From: Actinomadura sp. GC306 | GTDB lineage: Bacteria; Actinomycetota; Actinomycetes; Streptosporangiales; Streptosporangiaceae | NCBI RefSeq assembly: GCF_004348665.1 | Contig: NZ_SMKM01000018.1 | Coordinates: forward strand, 1-48,204 | DNA length: 48,204 nt | Direction of reading: 5' to 3' | Part shown: in pieces, positions 1 through 8,557 of the stretch | Layout: every line of letters begins with the position of its first letter | Position numbering within the stretch: position 1 is the stretch's first letter | The notes under the pieces: generated by a model | What the model was told of the DNA's origin: nothing | Databases searched by the model: none | What the model saw: only the letters and a program-made list of their open reading frames with translations | Translations under genes and position numbers: made by a program

Positions 1-1
1 C

Positions 2-325
2 TCCACCTTCGACGCCTGCGTCACCTACAACGGCCTCCACTGCCTACAAGACCCCGCCGCCGCCCTACGGGAACTGACCCGAGTCCTACGCCCAGGCGGC
101 ACCCTCCGGGGCACAACCCTCATCCGAGGCACCTCCCCCCGCCACGACACCCAGATAGCCCTCTTCCAACGCCTGGGCATCTTCGGCTCCCCCGGCACGG
201 CCGCCGACCTCCGCACCTGGCTCCTAGACGCCGCCCTGACCAACGTGACCCTGACCCACTCCGGCGCCGTGACCACCTTCACAGCCCGCAGAATGAGGGA
301 CGCACCACTCCCCGGCATCCGCTAA
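2..325 (+). CDS. SAM-dependent methyltransferase, C-terminal part (5' end outside window)
   Basis: The first reading frame of the window encodes 107 residues and a TAA stop; the beginning lies outside. The visible part reads [19 protein letters not shown] followed by [19 protein letters not shown]. This is the usual post-motif and motif-III stretch of class I (Methyltransf_11 type) methyltransferases, in which an acidic/hydrophobic strand is followed by L-R-P-G-G-x-L. The remaining 60 residues form the C-terminal strands and end in a short Arg-rich tail. The substrate cannot be read from this fragment. It ends 48 bp before tRNA-Pro and lies outside the integrated island, so it is probably a normal chromosomal gene. 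Confidence 0.75.
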   Translation, partial: STFDACVTYNGLHCLQDPAAALRELTRVLRPGGTLRGTTLIRGTSPRHDTQIALFQRLGIFGSPGTAADLRTWLLDAALTNVTLTHSGAVTTFTARRMRDAPLPGIR

Positions 326-372
326 GGTGTACTAGGCGCCGGGAGAACGTACACCTCCCGGGCAGCCACCAC

Positions 373-446
373 CGGGGTGTAGCGCAGCTTGGCAGCGCGC
401 TTCGTTCGGGACGAAGAGGTCGTGGGTTCAAATCCCGCCACCCCGA
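373..446 (+). tRNA. tRNA-Pro (anticodon CGG)
   Basis: The 74-nt sequence folds as a tRNA. The acceptor stem CGGGGTG (373-379) pairs with CACCCCG (439-445), and the discriminator base is A446. The anticodon arm CTTCG-TTCGGGA-CGAAG gives anticodon CGG, and the T-arm loop is GTTCAAATC. No CCA is encoded. The 3' part, from the anticodon stem onward, doubles as the left attachment site of the 42-kb island. The gene stays intact because the island restores the same bases. Confidence 0.96.
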
Positions 447-448
447 CA
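403..448 (+). repeat. attL core, 46-bp direct repeat in tRNA-Pro
   Basis: The repeat starts CGTTCGGGACGAAG in the anticodon arm and ends CCACCCCGACA just past the tRNA 3' end. It is identical to 42406-42451. The left copy belongs to the complete tRNA gene. Confidence 0.93.
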
Positions 449-463
449 CAAAGGTGCAGGTCA

Positions 464-495
464 GAGGCCGGTTCTCCCTCACGGAGACCGGCCTC
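464..495 (+). terminator. Hairpin downstream of tRNA-Pro
   Basis: The arms GAGGCCGGTTCTCC and GGAGACCGGCCTC pair, with one bulged base and a short loop. CTTTTG follows a few bases later. This is a likely factor-independent terminator for the tRNA. It lies inside the island, so it was brought in by the element to replace the host terminator now found at 42482-42510. Confidence 0.6.
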
Positions 496-501
496 AAGAT
501 C

Positions 502-521
502 TTTTGTCCGTCTTTTGTCCG
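502..521 (+). promoter_or_regulatory. Left arm-type integrase binding sites (TTTTGTCCG x2)
   Basis: TTTTGTCCG occurs at 502-510 and again at 513-521, a period of 11 bp, starting 54 bp inside attL. The same TTGTCCG words, again with an 11-bp spacing, occur on the right arm at 42270-42318. Tyrosine integrases with two DNA-binding regions use such arm sites; the assignment is inferred from position and symmetry. Confidence 0.55.
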
Positions 522-1051
522 CGAGACTTACCTTCTACTCGCCGACACCGTCCGCCCTGGACCAGCACCGAGCGGACAACCTCCACCCACCACAGGTTCA
601 GATCCGCACCCCATCCGCCCGTCGGCTACACCCACTCATCCAGACGCACCTCAGCGCCACCTGACCCAACAGCCGCCCCGAGGACTGGATAGTTACTGGC
701 GGGCTCCTGAACACCAAGAGTGCAGTCGGGTCCGGCCTGCCGGGGCCCGCAGTACCTCTGCGCCATCGTCCTGGATGCGGATCGCCGGATAGCCGCCGCT
801 CAACTGCACTCGCATCGTTGCCACTAAGTGCTCTCAGCTAGCACGCAGCGGTCGATGCAGTTTCAGTCGGTCGCTGCGTCGGTTCATCCTGCCCCTCCCG
901 CATCGGTCAGCCGCGGGCTCTTCGCACGCGAAGGACACGTGATACCTCAAGCGCATGGCGTGTTGCGGACCTCCTGGCCCTGAAACTACGCTTGGGCGGT
1001 TACCAATGAGGCTGCAGTTTCCGCGCAGTGCGCAGGATGGGGGAGCGACAG
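522..1051. other. Intergenic region upstream of the preQ0/dpd modification operon
   Basis: No convincing gene is seen in these 530 bp: the frames lack ribosome binding sites and recognisable protein sequence. It should hold the promoter of the queC operon, but no clear -35/-10 pair stands out. GTCCG and CGGAC words occur near 549 and 573, resembling the integrase arm and regulator repeats. No preQ1 riboswitch-like fold was recognised. Confidence 0.5.
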
Positions 1052-1756
1052 GTGAGCACGGAGAAGCGCAGGGCTGTTGTCCTGCTGAGTGGTGGCCTCG
1101 ATTCGACCACGGTGCTGGCGATCGCCCGCGAGGAGGGATATGAGACGTACGCCCTCAGCTTCCGGTATGGGCAGCGGCATACCGAGGAACTCGATGCAGC
1201 GAAGAAGGTGGCTCGCGAACTGGGGGCCACCGACCACGTGATCGCTGACATCAATCTCGCCGTCTTTGGTGGCTCGGCGCTCACTGACGAGTCCCTCGAT
1301 GTCCCTCACCATGCCAACGCGGACGAGCTTGGCGAGGAGATTCCGATCACCTACGTGCCTGCGCGTAACACCGTCTTCTTGTCGTTCGCGCTCGCCTGGG
1401 CCGAGACCCTGGGCTCATCGGATGTGTTCATCGGTGTCAACGCCATGGACTACAGCGGGTACCCCGACTGCCGACCGGAGTACATCGAGGCGTACGAACA
1501 CATGGCGAACCTCGCCACCAAGGCCGGTGTCGAAGGTACTCAGAAGCTCAAGATCCACACCCCCCTGATTGAACTGACCAAAGCTCAGACCATCGAGCGG
1601 GGTCTGTCCCTCGGCGTGGACTACGGCTGGACGCACAGCTGCTACGACCCCATCGACGGCCGCGCCTGTGAGACGTGCGACTCGTGCCTGCTTCGCAGCC
1701 GGGGCTTCGCCGAGCTCGGCCTTGTCGATCCCTCCTTCACGTCAGTAAAGGCTTGA
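1052..1756 (+). CDS. queC: 7-cyano-7-deazaguanine (preQ0) synthase QueC
   Basis: QueC converts 7-carboxy-7-deazaguanine to preQ0 with ATP and ammonia, in the cytoplasm. The 234-aa protein has the PP-loop ATP pyrophosphatase motif SGGLDST at residues 13-19, [11 protein letters not shown] in the middle, and a C-terminal Cys cluster HSCYDP...CETCDSC that binds zinc in this family. Length is typical. I chose the GTG at 1052 because GGGGGAG lies six bases upstream; ATGs at 1028 and 1037 are in frame but have no Shine-Dalgarno sequence. It is the first gene of an eight-gene operon. Its place beside dpdA shows that the preQ0 is meant for DNA, not for queuosine in tRNA: no queF, queA or standard tgt is present. 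Confidence 0.95.
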   Translation: MSTEKRRAVVLLSGGLDSTTVLAIAREEGYETYALSFRYGQRHTEELDAAKKVARELGATDHVIADINLAVFGGSALTDESLDVPHHANADELGEEIPITYVPARNTVFLSFALAWAETLGSSDVFIGVNAMDYSGYPDCRPEYIEAYEHMANLATKAGVEGTQKLKIHTPLIELTKAQTIERGLSLGVDYGWTHSCYDPIDGRACETCDSCLLRSRGFAELGLVDPSFTSVKA

Positions 1757-1764
1757 CGGGCCCT

Positions 1765-2403
1765 ATGTACCGGGTTAAAGAGATCTTCTACACGCTTCAG
1801 GGCGAAGGGAGCCACGCGGGGCGTCCTTCCGTGTTCTGCCGATTTAGCAGCTGCAATCTGTGGACCGGCCGCGAGAAGGACCGCCATCGGGCGATATGTC
1901 AGTTCTGTGACACTGACTTCGTCGGAACTGACGGCCCAGGCGGCGGCCGGTTCCAGACAGCCGCCGATCTCGCAGCGGCCGTCGCCAAGACCTGGCAGGG
2001 ACGCGCACACCCGCGCAGCCGCCCTTACGTGGTCTGCACAGGCGGCGAACCACTCCTGCAACTGGACCGCGAGGCTGTGGATGCCCTGCACACCGAAGGG
2101 TTCGAGGTCGCGGTCGAGACCAACGGAACACGCCCCGCGCCGGCGGGTCTCGACTGGATCTGTGTCAGCCCCAAAGCCGGCACCGAGATCGTGCTGACCT
2201 CGGGAAATGATTTGAAGCTGGTCTATCCCCAGGTCGGGGCCGAGCCCGAACGCTTTGAACATCTTGCTTTCGACCGGCTGCTCCTGCAGCCGATGGACGG
2301 TCCTGATCTCGTCGCCAACACACGGGCGGCGATTGACTACTGCCTCGCTAACCCGCAGTGGCAGTTGAGCGTCCAGACCCACAAGACCCTGGGAATCCGT
2401 TGA
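1765..2403 (+). CDS. queE: 7-carboxy-7-deazaguanine synthase QueE (radical SAM)
   Basis: This radical SAM enzyme contracts the ring of 6-carboxytetrahydropterin to 7-carboxy-7-deazaguanine. The 212-aa protein starts [15 protein letters not shown], the standard QueE opening. It has the QueE form of the cluster motif, C-X14-C-X2-C (Cys in CRFSSC..., then ICQFCDTDF), in place of the usual CX3CX2[11 protein letters not shown] is the glycine-rich SAM-contacting segment, followed by VETNGT. The frame is open further upstream, but the homologous region starts at ATG 1765, 8 bp after the queC stop. It overlaps queD by one base (TGATG), so translation is probably coupled. Confidence 0.95.
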   Translation: MYRVKEIFYTLQGEGSHAGRPSVFCRFSSCNLWTGREKDRHRAICQFCDTDFVGTDGPGGGRFQTAADLAAAVAKTWQGRAHPRSRPYVVCTGGEPLLQLDREAVDALHTEGFEVAVETNGTRPAPAGLDWICVSPKAGTEIVLTSGNDLKLVYPQVGAEPERFEHLAFDRLLLQPMDGPDLVANTRAAIDYCLANPQWQLSVQTHKTLGIR

Positions 2404-2759
2404 TGGAGATCTTCCGCGAGTTCACGTTCGAGGCTGCCCACCGGCTGCCGAACGTGCCCGACGGCCATAAGTGCGCTCGATTGCATGGCCACAGCTACCG
2501 CTTTGAGGTACACGTCAGTGGCGAAGTCGACCCGGCCACGGGCTGGTTGATGGACTTCGCCGAGATCAAGGCCGCCGTGAAGCCACTGGTCGAACAACTC
2601 GACCACTACTACCTTAACGAGGTGCCAGGGCTGGAGAACCCGACCTGCGAGGTGCTCGCCGAGTGGATCTGGGACAGGTTGGTCGGCAAGTTGCCGCTCT
2701 CGGCCGTCATGGTGCGTGAGACCTGCACTTCCGGCTGCGTCTACCGGGGGGAAGAGTGA
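2403..2759 (+). CDS. queD: 6-carboxytetrahydropterin synthase QueD
   Basis: QueD converts 7,8-dihydroneopterin triphosphate to 6-carboxytetrahydropterin, the second step to preQ0. The 118-aa protein is of normal length for the 6-pyruvoyl-tetrahydropterin synthase fold. Zinc ligands are His13 (FEAAHRL), His28 and His30 (LHGH); the catalytic Cys24 precedes them in [18 protein letters not shown] and LDHYYLN are the other family signatures, and VRETCTSGC near the C terminus carries the pterin-binding Glu. The start is the ATG overlapping the queE stop; an upstream in-frame ATG (2358) lies inside queE. The stop overlaps the folE2 GTG. Confidence 0.95.
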   Translation: MEIFREFTFEAAHRLPNVPDGHKCARLHGHSYRFEVHVSGEVDPATGWLMDFAEIKAAVKPLVEQLDHYYLNEVPGLENPTCEVLAEWIWDRLVGKLPLSAVMVRETCTSGCVYRGEE

Positions 2760-3556
2760 TTCTGCAGGACGTTCAGGCCACGCCGGACTCGCGTGGTGTC
2801 CCGCTTGACGAGGTCGGCGTGGAAGGGCTTCGTTATCCCGTCCTGGTCGCCGACGGCCAGGGCGCCAAGCGTGAGACCGTCGGCACCGCCGCCATGTCGG
2901 TCAGCCTCGGCCCAGAGGTCAAAGGAGCGCACCTTAGCCGCTTCATTGAGGTGCTGCACGAGGCTCGTGAGCAACTCAGCCTCAGCAGCGTCGCCACCCT
3001 CGCCGAGGACCTGCGGCAACGTATGTCCAGTCCGAGAGCGCGTGTCAGCCTCGACTTCCCATACTTCCTTGAGCGGTCTGCCCCGGTGACCGGGGCGGTC
3101 GGCTTTGTTGACTATGCGTGCTCCCTGGCCGCCGTCAGCGCCCCCGAGGAAAGCCGGGTCACGCTGGCCGTCACGGTACCTGTGACCAGTGTCTGCCCAT
3201 GCAGCAAGGCCATCAGTGATCGGGGCGCTCACAACCAGCGTGGCCACATCACGATCGTGGTTGAGCCGACCGATCCACAAGGCGGTCTCTGGTTTGACGA
3301 CCTGATCGACATCGCGGAGAAGGCGGCGTCCTCGCCCGTCTACGCCGCTCTCAAGCGGCCGGACGAGCGCCACGTGACCATGGCGGCCTATGACCATCCT
3401 GTCTTCGTCGAGGACATGGTCCGCAACGTCGCCCAGGTTTTGAGGACGCTGGACACCATCGCCGCGTACCGGATTCGGGCACTCAACGACGAGAGCATCC
3501 ACAACCATGCCGCCTACGCAGCGGTGTCCTGGACCCGCCGAGCCGGCGAAGCATAG
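2756..3556 (+). CDS. folE2: GTP cyclohydrolase FolE2 (type IB)
   Basis: FolE2 converts GTP to 7,8-dihydroneopterin triphosphate, the first step toward preQ0. The 266-aa protein belongs to the FolE2 (GCYH-IB) family, not the classical FolE: it has [20 protein letters not shown] with Cys147 and His159 of the metal site, and FVEDMVRNV near the C terminus. In known bacteria this form works with metals other than zinc and often replaces FolE when zinc is scarce. GTG start, overlapping the queD stop (GTGA). Having its own cyclohydrolase makes the operon independent of the host folate pathway for dihydroneopterin triphosphate. Confidence 0.93.
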   Translation: MILQDVQATPDSRGVPLDEVGVEGLRYPVLVADGQGAKRETVGTAAMSVSLGPEVKGAHLSRFIEVLHEAREQLSLSSVATLAEDLRQRMSSPRARVSLDFPYFLERSAPVTGAVGFVDYACSLAAVSAPEESRVTLAVTVPVTSVCPCSKAISDRGAHNQRGHITIVVEPTDPQGGLWFDDLIDIAEKAASSPVYAALKRPDERHVTMAAYDHPVFVEDMVRNVAQVLRTLDTIAAYRIRALNDESIHNHAAYAAVSWTRRAGEA

Positions 3557-3559
3557 GCG

Positions 3560-4540
3560 ATGGGCGACAACACGAGCACTCCAGGCGAACGGTCTGTCCA
3601 CCTGGTCGTCACCTGCGCTAACCGCAAGCGAGGCTCGCTTTCCTCAACGCTCCGGGCACGCGAACTTCCCCAGAACCAGGACACACAAGCGCGTTGCCAC
3701 GACTGGATCCGCCGCCTCGCCGCCGGAGCAGCGACCACCCGCGCAGCCGACCTGTACGCCGGCGAGTATTGGCAGGTAGCGAAACAACTTGGAGCAGTGG
3801 TTGGCCCTTCTGCTTCGATGTGGGTTTGCTCCGCCGGCTACGGGCTGATGCCGGAGGACGCGTCCATCGCCGCCTATGCGGCCACCTTCGCCTTCGGACA
3901 GGAGGACTCTGTTGCCTCCACAACCGACGATGCCCGCAGGTGGTGGGGGGCCTTGGCCGAGTGGCCCGGCCCCGCCCCCGGTGCTCCTCGGACGTTCACC
4001 GACCTCGCCGCCAGCAACCCGGACGCTGCCGTCATTGCCGTCATGTCGGACGCCTATCTGAGGTCGTGCGCTCACGATCTTCAGCAGGCGGCCGAGAAGC
4101 TAGTCGATCCGGACAATTTTGTCATCATCGGGCCTGGCCACCGGTACCCGGACCTGGAGAACTTCATCGTCCCTGTCTCTGCGGCGGTCCAGCCTGCAGT
4201 AGGCGGGAGCCTGCTCTCCTTGCATGCACGGGCCGCCCGCCACGTGCTGGAGATGGCCAGAAAGCAGCAAAAGCCGTTCACGCGGCCGACGCTTGCCGCC
4301 CTTATGAAGGAGCTGAGGGAGTCGGCTCCCCCAGCAATCTCCCGGGCTCCGGGTGCCAGGCTTAGCGACGATGAGGTGTTCGCCTTCATTCGCACAGCCA
4401 TGGCAGAGGAAGCAGGACCCGTCTCCGCGACCAAGCTGCTGCGCCGGCTACGCAGTTCTGGGCGGTCTTGCGAACAGGCCCGCTTCAAGGGGCTGTTTCA
4501 GAAGATCATGCAGGAAGACGCGCTCAAGGACTGGTCCTGA
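3560..4540 (+). CDS. dpdC: DpdC, conversion of preQ0 to amido-deazaguanine in DNA
   Basis: This 326-aa protein is assigned to DpdC from its position and from YaaA/DUF328-like motifs: VTCANRKRG at residues 18-26, LYAGEYW at 65-71 and CSAGYGL at 90-96. In Salmonella Montevideo, DpdC is needed to turn 7-cyano-7-deazaguanine in DNA into 7-amido-7-deazaguanine, that is, hydration of the nitrile. Residues beyond about 220 form a helical, basic C-terminal part (KELRESAPPAI, TKLLRRLRSSGR) that could contact DNA; this is inference. The ATG lies 3 bp after the folE2 stop, and the gene ends in TGATG overlapping dpdB. Identity as a deazaguanine-cluster protein is firm; the catalytic residues are not known to me. 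Confidence 0.82.
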   Translation: MGDNTSTPGERSVHLVVTCANRKRGSLSSTLRARELPQNQDTQARCHDWIRRLAAGAATTRAADLYAGEYWQVAKQLGAVVGPSASMWVCSAGYGLMPEDASIAAYAATFAFGQEDSVASTTDDARRWWGALAEWPGPAPGAPRTFTDLAASNPDAAVIAVMSDAYLRSCAHDLQQAAEKLVDPDNFVIIGPGHRYPDLENFIVPVSAAVQPAVGGSLLSLHARAARHVLEMARKQQKPFTRPTLAALMKELRESAPPAISRAPGARLSDDEVFAFIRTAMAEEAGPVSATKLLRRLRSSGRSCEQARFKGLFQKIMQEDALKDWS

Positions 4541-5688
4541 TGTCCATGCCCAGAAGCGAGCCGTCCATCGAGGTGCGAGCACTTCGGATCATCCAGGTCA
4601 AGGACTACCCGCTCTACATCTTCATGTTGAAGGCCGAGCAGGTCCTAGAGTTCGCCGACATCTCCCGCGTGAGCCGCGATGAGGCAGGCAAGCTGATCGG
4701 CTATCAGCGCCCCCAGGTACGCAAGCACATCCAGGAGATCGTCGAGTATCTGGACAGCCCGCTGCCGATCTTCCCTAACCCGATCATCATGGCGCTCTCG
4801 CCTGACGTCCGTTTCAAAGCCACCCGCGGCGGCAACCGGCTCCCAGATGATGGCGCCTCCGACACTGGCCGGTTGTTCCTTCCCCTGCCGAGGGAGGGCA
4901 AGCCGAAGCCCGCCTGGATCGTCGATGGACAGCAACGCGCGTTGGCCCTGGCGCGAGCTAAACGCAGAGACTTGCCCGTCCCAGTCACGGCGTTTGTCGC
5001 CGATACAGTGAGTTTGCAGCGTGATCAGTTTGTGCGCATCAACAATACGCGCCCACTTCCTCGCGGCTTGGTCACCGAATTGCTACCCGAGGTGGACAGC
5101 CCCCTGCCGGCTCGCCTGGCGGTACGCAAGGCTCCATCGAGCCTATGCGATGTGCTGAACACCGACAAGAAATCCCCTTTTCACGGGATGATCAAACGAG
5201 CCTCCAGTGCTGGGAGCCGCCAGCCAGGTGCGGTAGTTACCGACACTGGCGTCGTCGACATGATCCAAGAAAGCCTCACCTCTCCTTCCGGCTGCCTTTT
5301 TCCGTATCGCGACATCGGTCGCGGCGAAACGGATTACGACGGAATCATCCAGGCTTTGATCATCTACTGGACGGCAGTCCGGGACACTTTCCCTGAAGCA
5401 TGGGGCAAACCACCGGAAAAAAGCCGATTGATGCATGGTGCTGGAATCAAGGCAATGGGTCGCCTAATGGATCGCATCCTCGGTACTATTGACCCTCAAC
5501 GCGATGATGCATACGAGCAGATTCGCCAACACCTCGAACTCATCGCTCCGCACTGTCACTGGACCACTGGGACCTGGGAGGGTCTTGGGCATCGCTGGAA
5601 CGAGATTGAGAATGTGGGGAAGCATGTCCAAGAGCTTTCCAACTACCTGATCCGTCTGTACCAGAGCGCACGCAGGGAACTCCTTTGA
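4540..5688 (+). CDS. dpdB: DpdB, first copy (DGQHR-domain protein)
   Basis: The 382-aa protein has the DGQHR signature of the DndB/DpdB family: AWIVDGQQRALAL with DGQQR at residues 129-133, followed by FVRINNTRPLP at about 164-174. An N-terminal ParB-like part contains GYQRPQVRKHIQEI. In Salmonella, DpdB is required with DpdA to place preQ0 in DNA; an ATP-dependent accessory role is proposed. The ATG overlaps the dpdC stop, and the gene's stop overlaps the TTG of dpdA. A second, clearly related dpdB lies just after dpdA. This copy is slightly longer, with extra residues in the C-terminal half (SSAGSRQPGAVVTDTG region). Confidence 0.87.
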   Translation: MSMPRSEPSIEVRALRIIQVKDYPLYIFMLKAEQVLEFADISRVSRDEAGKLIGYQRPQVRKHIQEIVEYLDSPLPIFPNPIIMALSPDVRFKATRGGNRLPDDGASDTGRLFLPLPREGKPKPAWIVDGQQRALALARAKRRDLPVPVTAFVADTVSLQRDQFVRINNTRPLPRGLVTELLPEVDSPLPARLAVRKAPSSLCDVLNTDKKSPFHGMIKRASSAGSRQPGAVVTDTGVVDMIQESLTSPSGCLFPYRDIGRGETDYDGIIQALIIYWTAVRDTFPEAWGKPPEKSRLMHGAGIKAMGRLMDRILGTIDPQRDDAYEQIRQHLELIAPHCHWTTGTWEGLGHRWNEIENVGKHVQELSNYLIRLYQSARRELL

Positions 5689-6947
5689 AATTTTTCTTTC
5701 CAGATAGCCAAGACCAGGTCAGCCCGACCTTCGACTTCCGCAACGAAGAATATTCTCCGTACCGTGTACGGCAGCGCGACGACCGCTACGCGCATGAGGT
5801 TCTAGCAAAGCGTCCTTACCACGGGATCCTGGTCAGCAAAGCTATCGTGGACGGCTCGGTGAGAGGATCCGGGAAGTACACGATGCCGCAGCGAGAACGG
5901 CTTCACCGGTTGGGCGTACAAAAATACTTCAGGCTCCCGGACGGCGTCACCACGCTGGGCGATTGTGGCGCCTTCAACTATATTGACGAAATCGAACCGC
6001 CGTACAGCGTGTCCGATGTCGTGGATTTCTATGAACGCTGCGGATTTGATGAAGGCGTTAGCGTTGACCATGTAATCTTCCACTATGACCGGGACGCCAC
6101 CGAATCCACCGTCGCACCAAAGTGGGCTGAACGTCGCCGGATCACGCTTAAGTACGCGCGCGATTTTCTCGATGAGGTGGAGAAGCGAAAGCATCCCATC
6201 GTCCCGGTGGGCGCTGCCCAGGGGTGGAGCCCCGCCAGCTACGCTGACAGCGTCCACCAACTCGAAGAGATGGGCTACCGGCGCATAGCGCTCGGAGGAA
6301 TGGTGCCCTTGCGGACCGACGACATCTTGGACTGTCTCTACGAGATAGATAAGGTGCGGCAGAACGCAGAGTTGCATCTGTTGGGGATCACTCGGGTCGG
6401 TACCATCGAAAAGTTCGCCACTCTCGGGGTAACCAGTTTCGACAGCACATCGCCGTTTCGCCAGTCGTTCATGGACGACAAGAACAACTACCACACCGCT
6501 GATGGCGCTTACATGGCAATCCGGGTGCCTCAGGTCGACGGAAACCCGTCCCTGAAGCGAAAGGTGCTAGCTGGCGAGGTTTCACAAGCCGAAGCCAAGC
6601 GCCTCGAGCGCGAGACACTTCGCCTACTACGAGCCTACGACGAAGGCGACACTAGAGCCTCCCTGGAGAAGGTACTGAACGCCCTCCGCGACTATGAGCA
6701 ACTGGTTGAAGGCGACAAGCTGGATCCTAAGAAGGGCGCCAAGAAGTCTCGTATCCCCAAGTATGAGATCCTTCTTCAAGAGAAACCATGGAAGACATGC
6801 AACTGTGGACTATGCAGCAAGCTTGGCATTGAGATAGCCGTATTCCGAGGCACGGAACGGAACAAGAGCCGCGGCTTCCACAACCTTGCGGTCTTCGCCG
6901 CTAAGATTCAGCACATCGGCCGTGCGCCTAGTCAGGAGAACCAATGA
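5685..6947 (+). CDS. dpdA: DpdA, DNA-guanine transglycosylase (TGT paralogue)
   Basis: DpdA exchanges guanine in DNA for preQ0. The 420-aa protein is related to tRNA-guanine transglycosylase but diverged. The substrate-site Asp is D93 in GDCGAFNYID (TGT has DSGGFQ), and the likely nucleophile Asp is D253 in SFDSTSPFR. VGAAQGWSP and RIALGGMVPLR match barrel strands. Zinc ligands are C372, C374, C377 (CNCGLC) and H399. The start is TTG at 5685, overlapping the dpdB stop (TTTGA), with AGGGA about eight bases upstream; no ATG is available near it. It lies between two dpdB copies with overlaps on both sides, which implies fixed stoichiometry with them. Confidence 0.93.
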   Translation: MKFFFPDSQDQVSPTFDFRNEEYSPYRVRQRDDRYAHEVLAKRPYHGILVSKAIVDGSVRGSGKYTMPQRERLHRLGVQKYFRLPDGVTTLGDCGAFNYIDEIEPPYSVSDVVDFYERCGFDEGVSVDHVIFHYDRDATESTVAPKWAERRRITLKYARDFLDEVEKRKHPIVPVGAAQGWSPASYADSVHQLEEMGYRRIALGGMVPLRTDDILDCLYEIDKVRQNAELHLLGITRVGTIEKFATLGVTSFDSTSPFRQSFMDDKNNYHTADGAYMAIRVPQVDGNPSLKRKVLAGEVSQAEAKRLERETLRLLRAYDEGDTRASLEKVLNALRDYEQLVEGDKLDPKKGAKKSRIPKYEILLQEKPWKTCNCGLCSKLGIEIAVFRGTERNKSRGFHNLAVFAAKIQHIGRAPSQENQ

Positions 6948-8056
6948 CCGACCAGCACACGCTTCGTCTTCCGGCGCTGGAGGTCCGGCAGGGTGATCGC
7001 CGCATCTACTGCTTCGCGGTTGACGGCAAGCGCCTGCATGAGTTCGCGGCTGTGTCCCGAATCCGACGTGATGACCAGGAGGAGCTCCACGGCTACCAGC
7101 GCCCGGAGGTAGCCAACCACATCAGAGCGATCAAGCGCTATCTTGAGTCACCCTCGGCGATGTTGCCGAACGCGGTCGTGCTGGCATTCGACAGCAGGGT
7201 GAAGTTCGAAGCCGGGACAACCCCTGAGACAGGGGGGGGCTACTCGGTGCCCGGAGAACTCGTCATACCCGTGGACGAGGACCTTCCCGAGGACCAGAAA
7301 CCCGCTTGGCTGGTGGACGGCCAGCAGCGCAGTGCTGCCATCAGGGAAGCAGAGATCGACACGTTTCCCATCGCGGCCGTAGGCTTCATCGCCGACAACG
7401 AGGCTGAACAGCGAGCCCAGTTCATCCTGGTCAACAACACCAAGCCCCTGCCCAAGGGCCTGATCCACGAACTGCTCCCCAACACCAGAGGTCACCTGCC
7501 GCCGGCTTACGCCCGCCGGCAGTTGCCAGCGGTGCTCATGACCCGGCTTAACGGGACCGGCGCCGGCCCGTTCTACAAGGCGATCGCGACCCCCACCTCG
7601 CCGGACGGCTACATCAAGGACAACAGCGTCCTGAAGATGATCGAGAACAGCATGTACGAGGGGGCGCTGTACCAGTACCGCGACGAGCAAGGCGGCGGAG
7701 ACGTCGAACGCATGCTGCTCCACCTCAACACGTTCTGGGGCTTGGTCAGAGACGTCTTCCCGGACGCTTGGAGCAAGCCGCCCCGCACGTCGCGGCTAAC
7801 TCACGGCGTCGGCATCCAGGCCATGGGTTACGTGATGGACAAGCTCACCGAAGACGAGCCGGCCGAAGAGCTCGACCGCCACCACATCCTCGAGAAGCTG
7901 AGGAACATCAAGGTCGTAGCGGCCTGGACTGAGGGAAGCTGGCACTTCGGCAGGGACGATGAGCGCAAGTGGAACGGCCTGCAGAACACTCCCAACGACG
8001 TGAAGTGGCTGACCAAGGGCCTCCTCGTCATGGTCGACCAGGACCCGCTCTTCTGA
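6944..8056 (+). CDS. dpdB: DpdB, second copy (DGQHR-domain protein)
   Basis: The 370-aa protein is a paralogue of the dpdB product encoded at 4540-5688. The shared line-up runs GYQRPEVANHI, AWLVDGQQRSAAI (DGQQR at 125-129), FILVNNTKPLPKGL, then FPDAWSKPPRTSRLTHG and GIQAMGYVMD. The two differ along their whole length, so this is an old duplication or separate acquisition, not a recent copy. ATG start with AGGAG seven bases upstream, overlapping the dpdA stop (ATGA). It is the last gene of the modification operon; a perfect 16-bp hairpin follows 61 bp later. Possible roles are a heteromer with the first DpdB or, by analogy to DndB, a regulator; neither can be decided here. Confidence 0.86.
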   Translation: MTDQHTLRLPALEVRQGDRRIYCFAVDGKRLHEFAAVSRIRRDDQEELHGYQRPEVANHIRAIKRYLESPSAMLPNAVVLAFDSRVKFEAGTTPETGGGYSVPGELVIPVDEDLPEDQKPAWLVDGQQRSAAIREAEIDTFPIAAVGFIADNEAEQRAQFILVNNTKPLPKGLIHELLPNTRGHLPPAYARRQLPAVLMTRLNGTGAGPFYKAIATPTSPDGYIKDNSVLKMIENSMYEGALYQYRDEQGGGDVERMLLHLNTFWGLVRDVFPDAWSKPPRTSRLTHGVGIQAMGYVMDKLTEDEPAEELDRHHILEKLRNIKVVAAWTEGSWHFGRDDERKWNGLQNTPNDVKWLTKGLLVMVDQDPLF

Positions 8057-8117
8057 CCCTTCACTTAGGCTTACCTAACGTGCCCGCGAGGGTCTTCGCA
8101 AATCGAAAACCAAGCTG

Positions 8118-8151
8118 GAGATCACCCTCCTGGCTCCAGGAGGGTGATCTC
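8118..8151 (+). terminator. Terminator of the preQ0/dpd modification operon
   Basis: A perfect inverted repeat with 16-bp arms (GAGATCACCCTCCTGG and its complement) is separated by only two bases, 61 bp after the dpdB stop. There is no T-tract, as is common in high-GC actinobacteria. Confidence 0.8.
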
Positions 8152-8197
8152 ACCGCAACTCACTCGTCACTCTAACAAGCGAACTGAATGCAGAGCG

Positions 8198-8557
8198 TCA
8201 CCTACTCGGCAGTGTAGCCGAATCTGGGGCTGACCAGTCACGATCTGGCAGACCGCACAGGATGCAGACCAACTCTCCCGTCTCGTCCTCCTCGAACACG
8301 TGAGGGCACGAATCACCGCAGAAGGCAGTCGATACCTGGGTCTTGCCCGGGTTCACCGCCTTCAGGGGCGCTCCGGAATTTGACTCCCGCGGCTTGAGCG
8401 GGTAATACGGCATGCGTGGGACCTCTCTCCCTGCCAGCGTGTGCGGGTGAGTTTCGTACGAGGGGCTCCCATAGAGCCGGTGGAAGGTGGCCGCCTTCCA
8501 CCGGCTCGCCTTGGCGACTTTTTGGGCATGCTTCGCCTTGAGTCCACCAGGAGCCAT
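8198..8557 (-). CDS. Small possible Zn-ribbon protein between the dpd operons
   Basis: This is a 119-aa frame on the minus strand, not recognised. The C-terminal third has a plausible zinc-binding pattern (FCGDSCPHVF ... ELVCILCG), and the N-terminal third is basic and contains several His. It lies between the terminator hairpins of the two dpd operons, so it would have its own promoter. The ATG has only a weak AGAAG in front. A 14-bp perfect inverted repeat lies inside the frame (8474-8507), which could mean that the DNA or RNA structure matters more than the protein. Alternative frames in the same stretch are no better. Confidence 0.42.
   Translation of the reverse strand: MAPGGLKAKHAQKVAKASRWKAATFHRLYGSPSYETHPHTLAGREVPRMPYYPLKPRESNSGAPLKAVNPGKTQVSTAFCGDSCPHVFEEDETGELVCILCGLPDRDWSAPDSATLPSR
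8474..8507. repeat. 14-bp inverted repeat inside the small frame
   Basis: The arms GAGCCGGTGGAAGG and CCTTCCACCGGCTC are perfect complements around a 6-base loop. Position within 8198-8557 is unusual for a terminator of that gene; it may stop leftover transcription from the dpdD side or form a cruciform. Confidence 0.6.

Noticed and set aside
522..1051. Possible preQ1/preQ0 riboswitch before queC
   Set aside because: No recognisable riboswitch core or pseudoknot could be seen by eye; not excluded, but not supported.
8065..8078. TTAGGCTTACCTAA, resembling an iron-regulator (DtxR/IdeR) box
   Set aside because: It is shorter than the 19-bp consensus and lies between the 3' ends of genes, where no promoter is expected.
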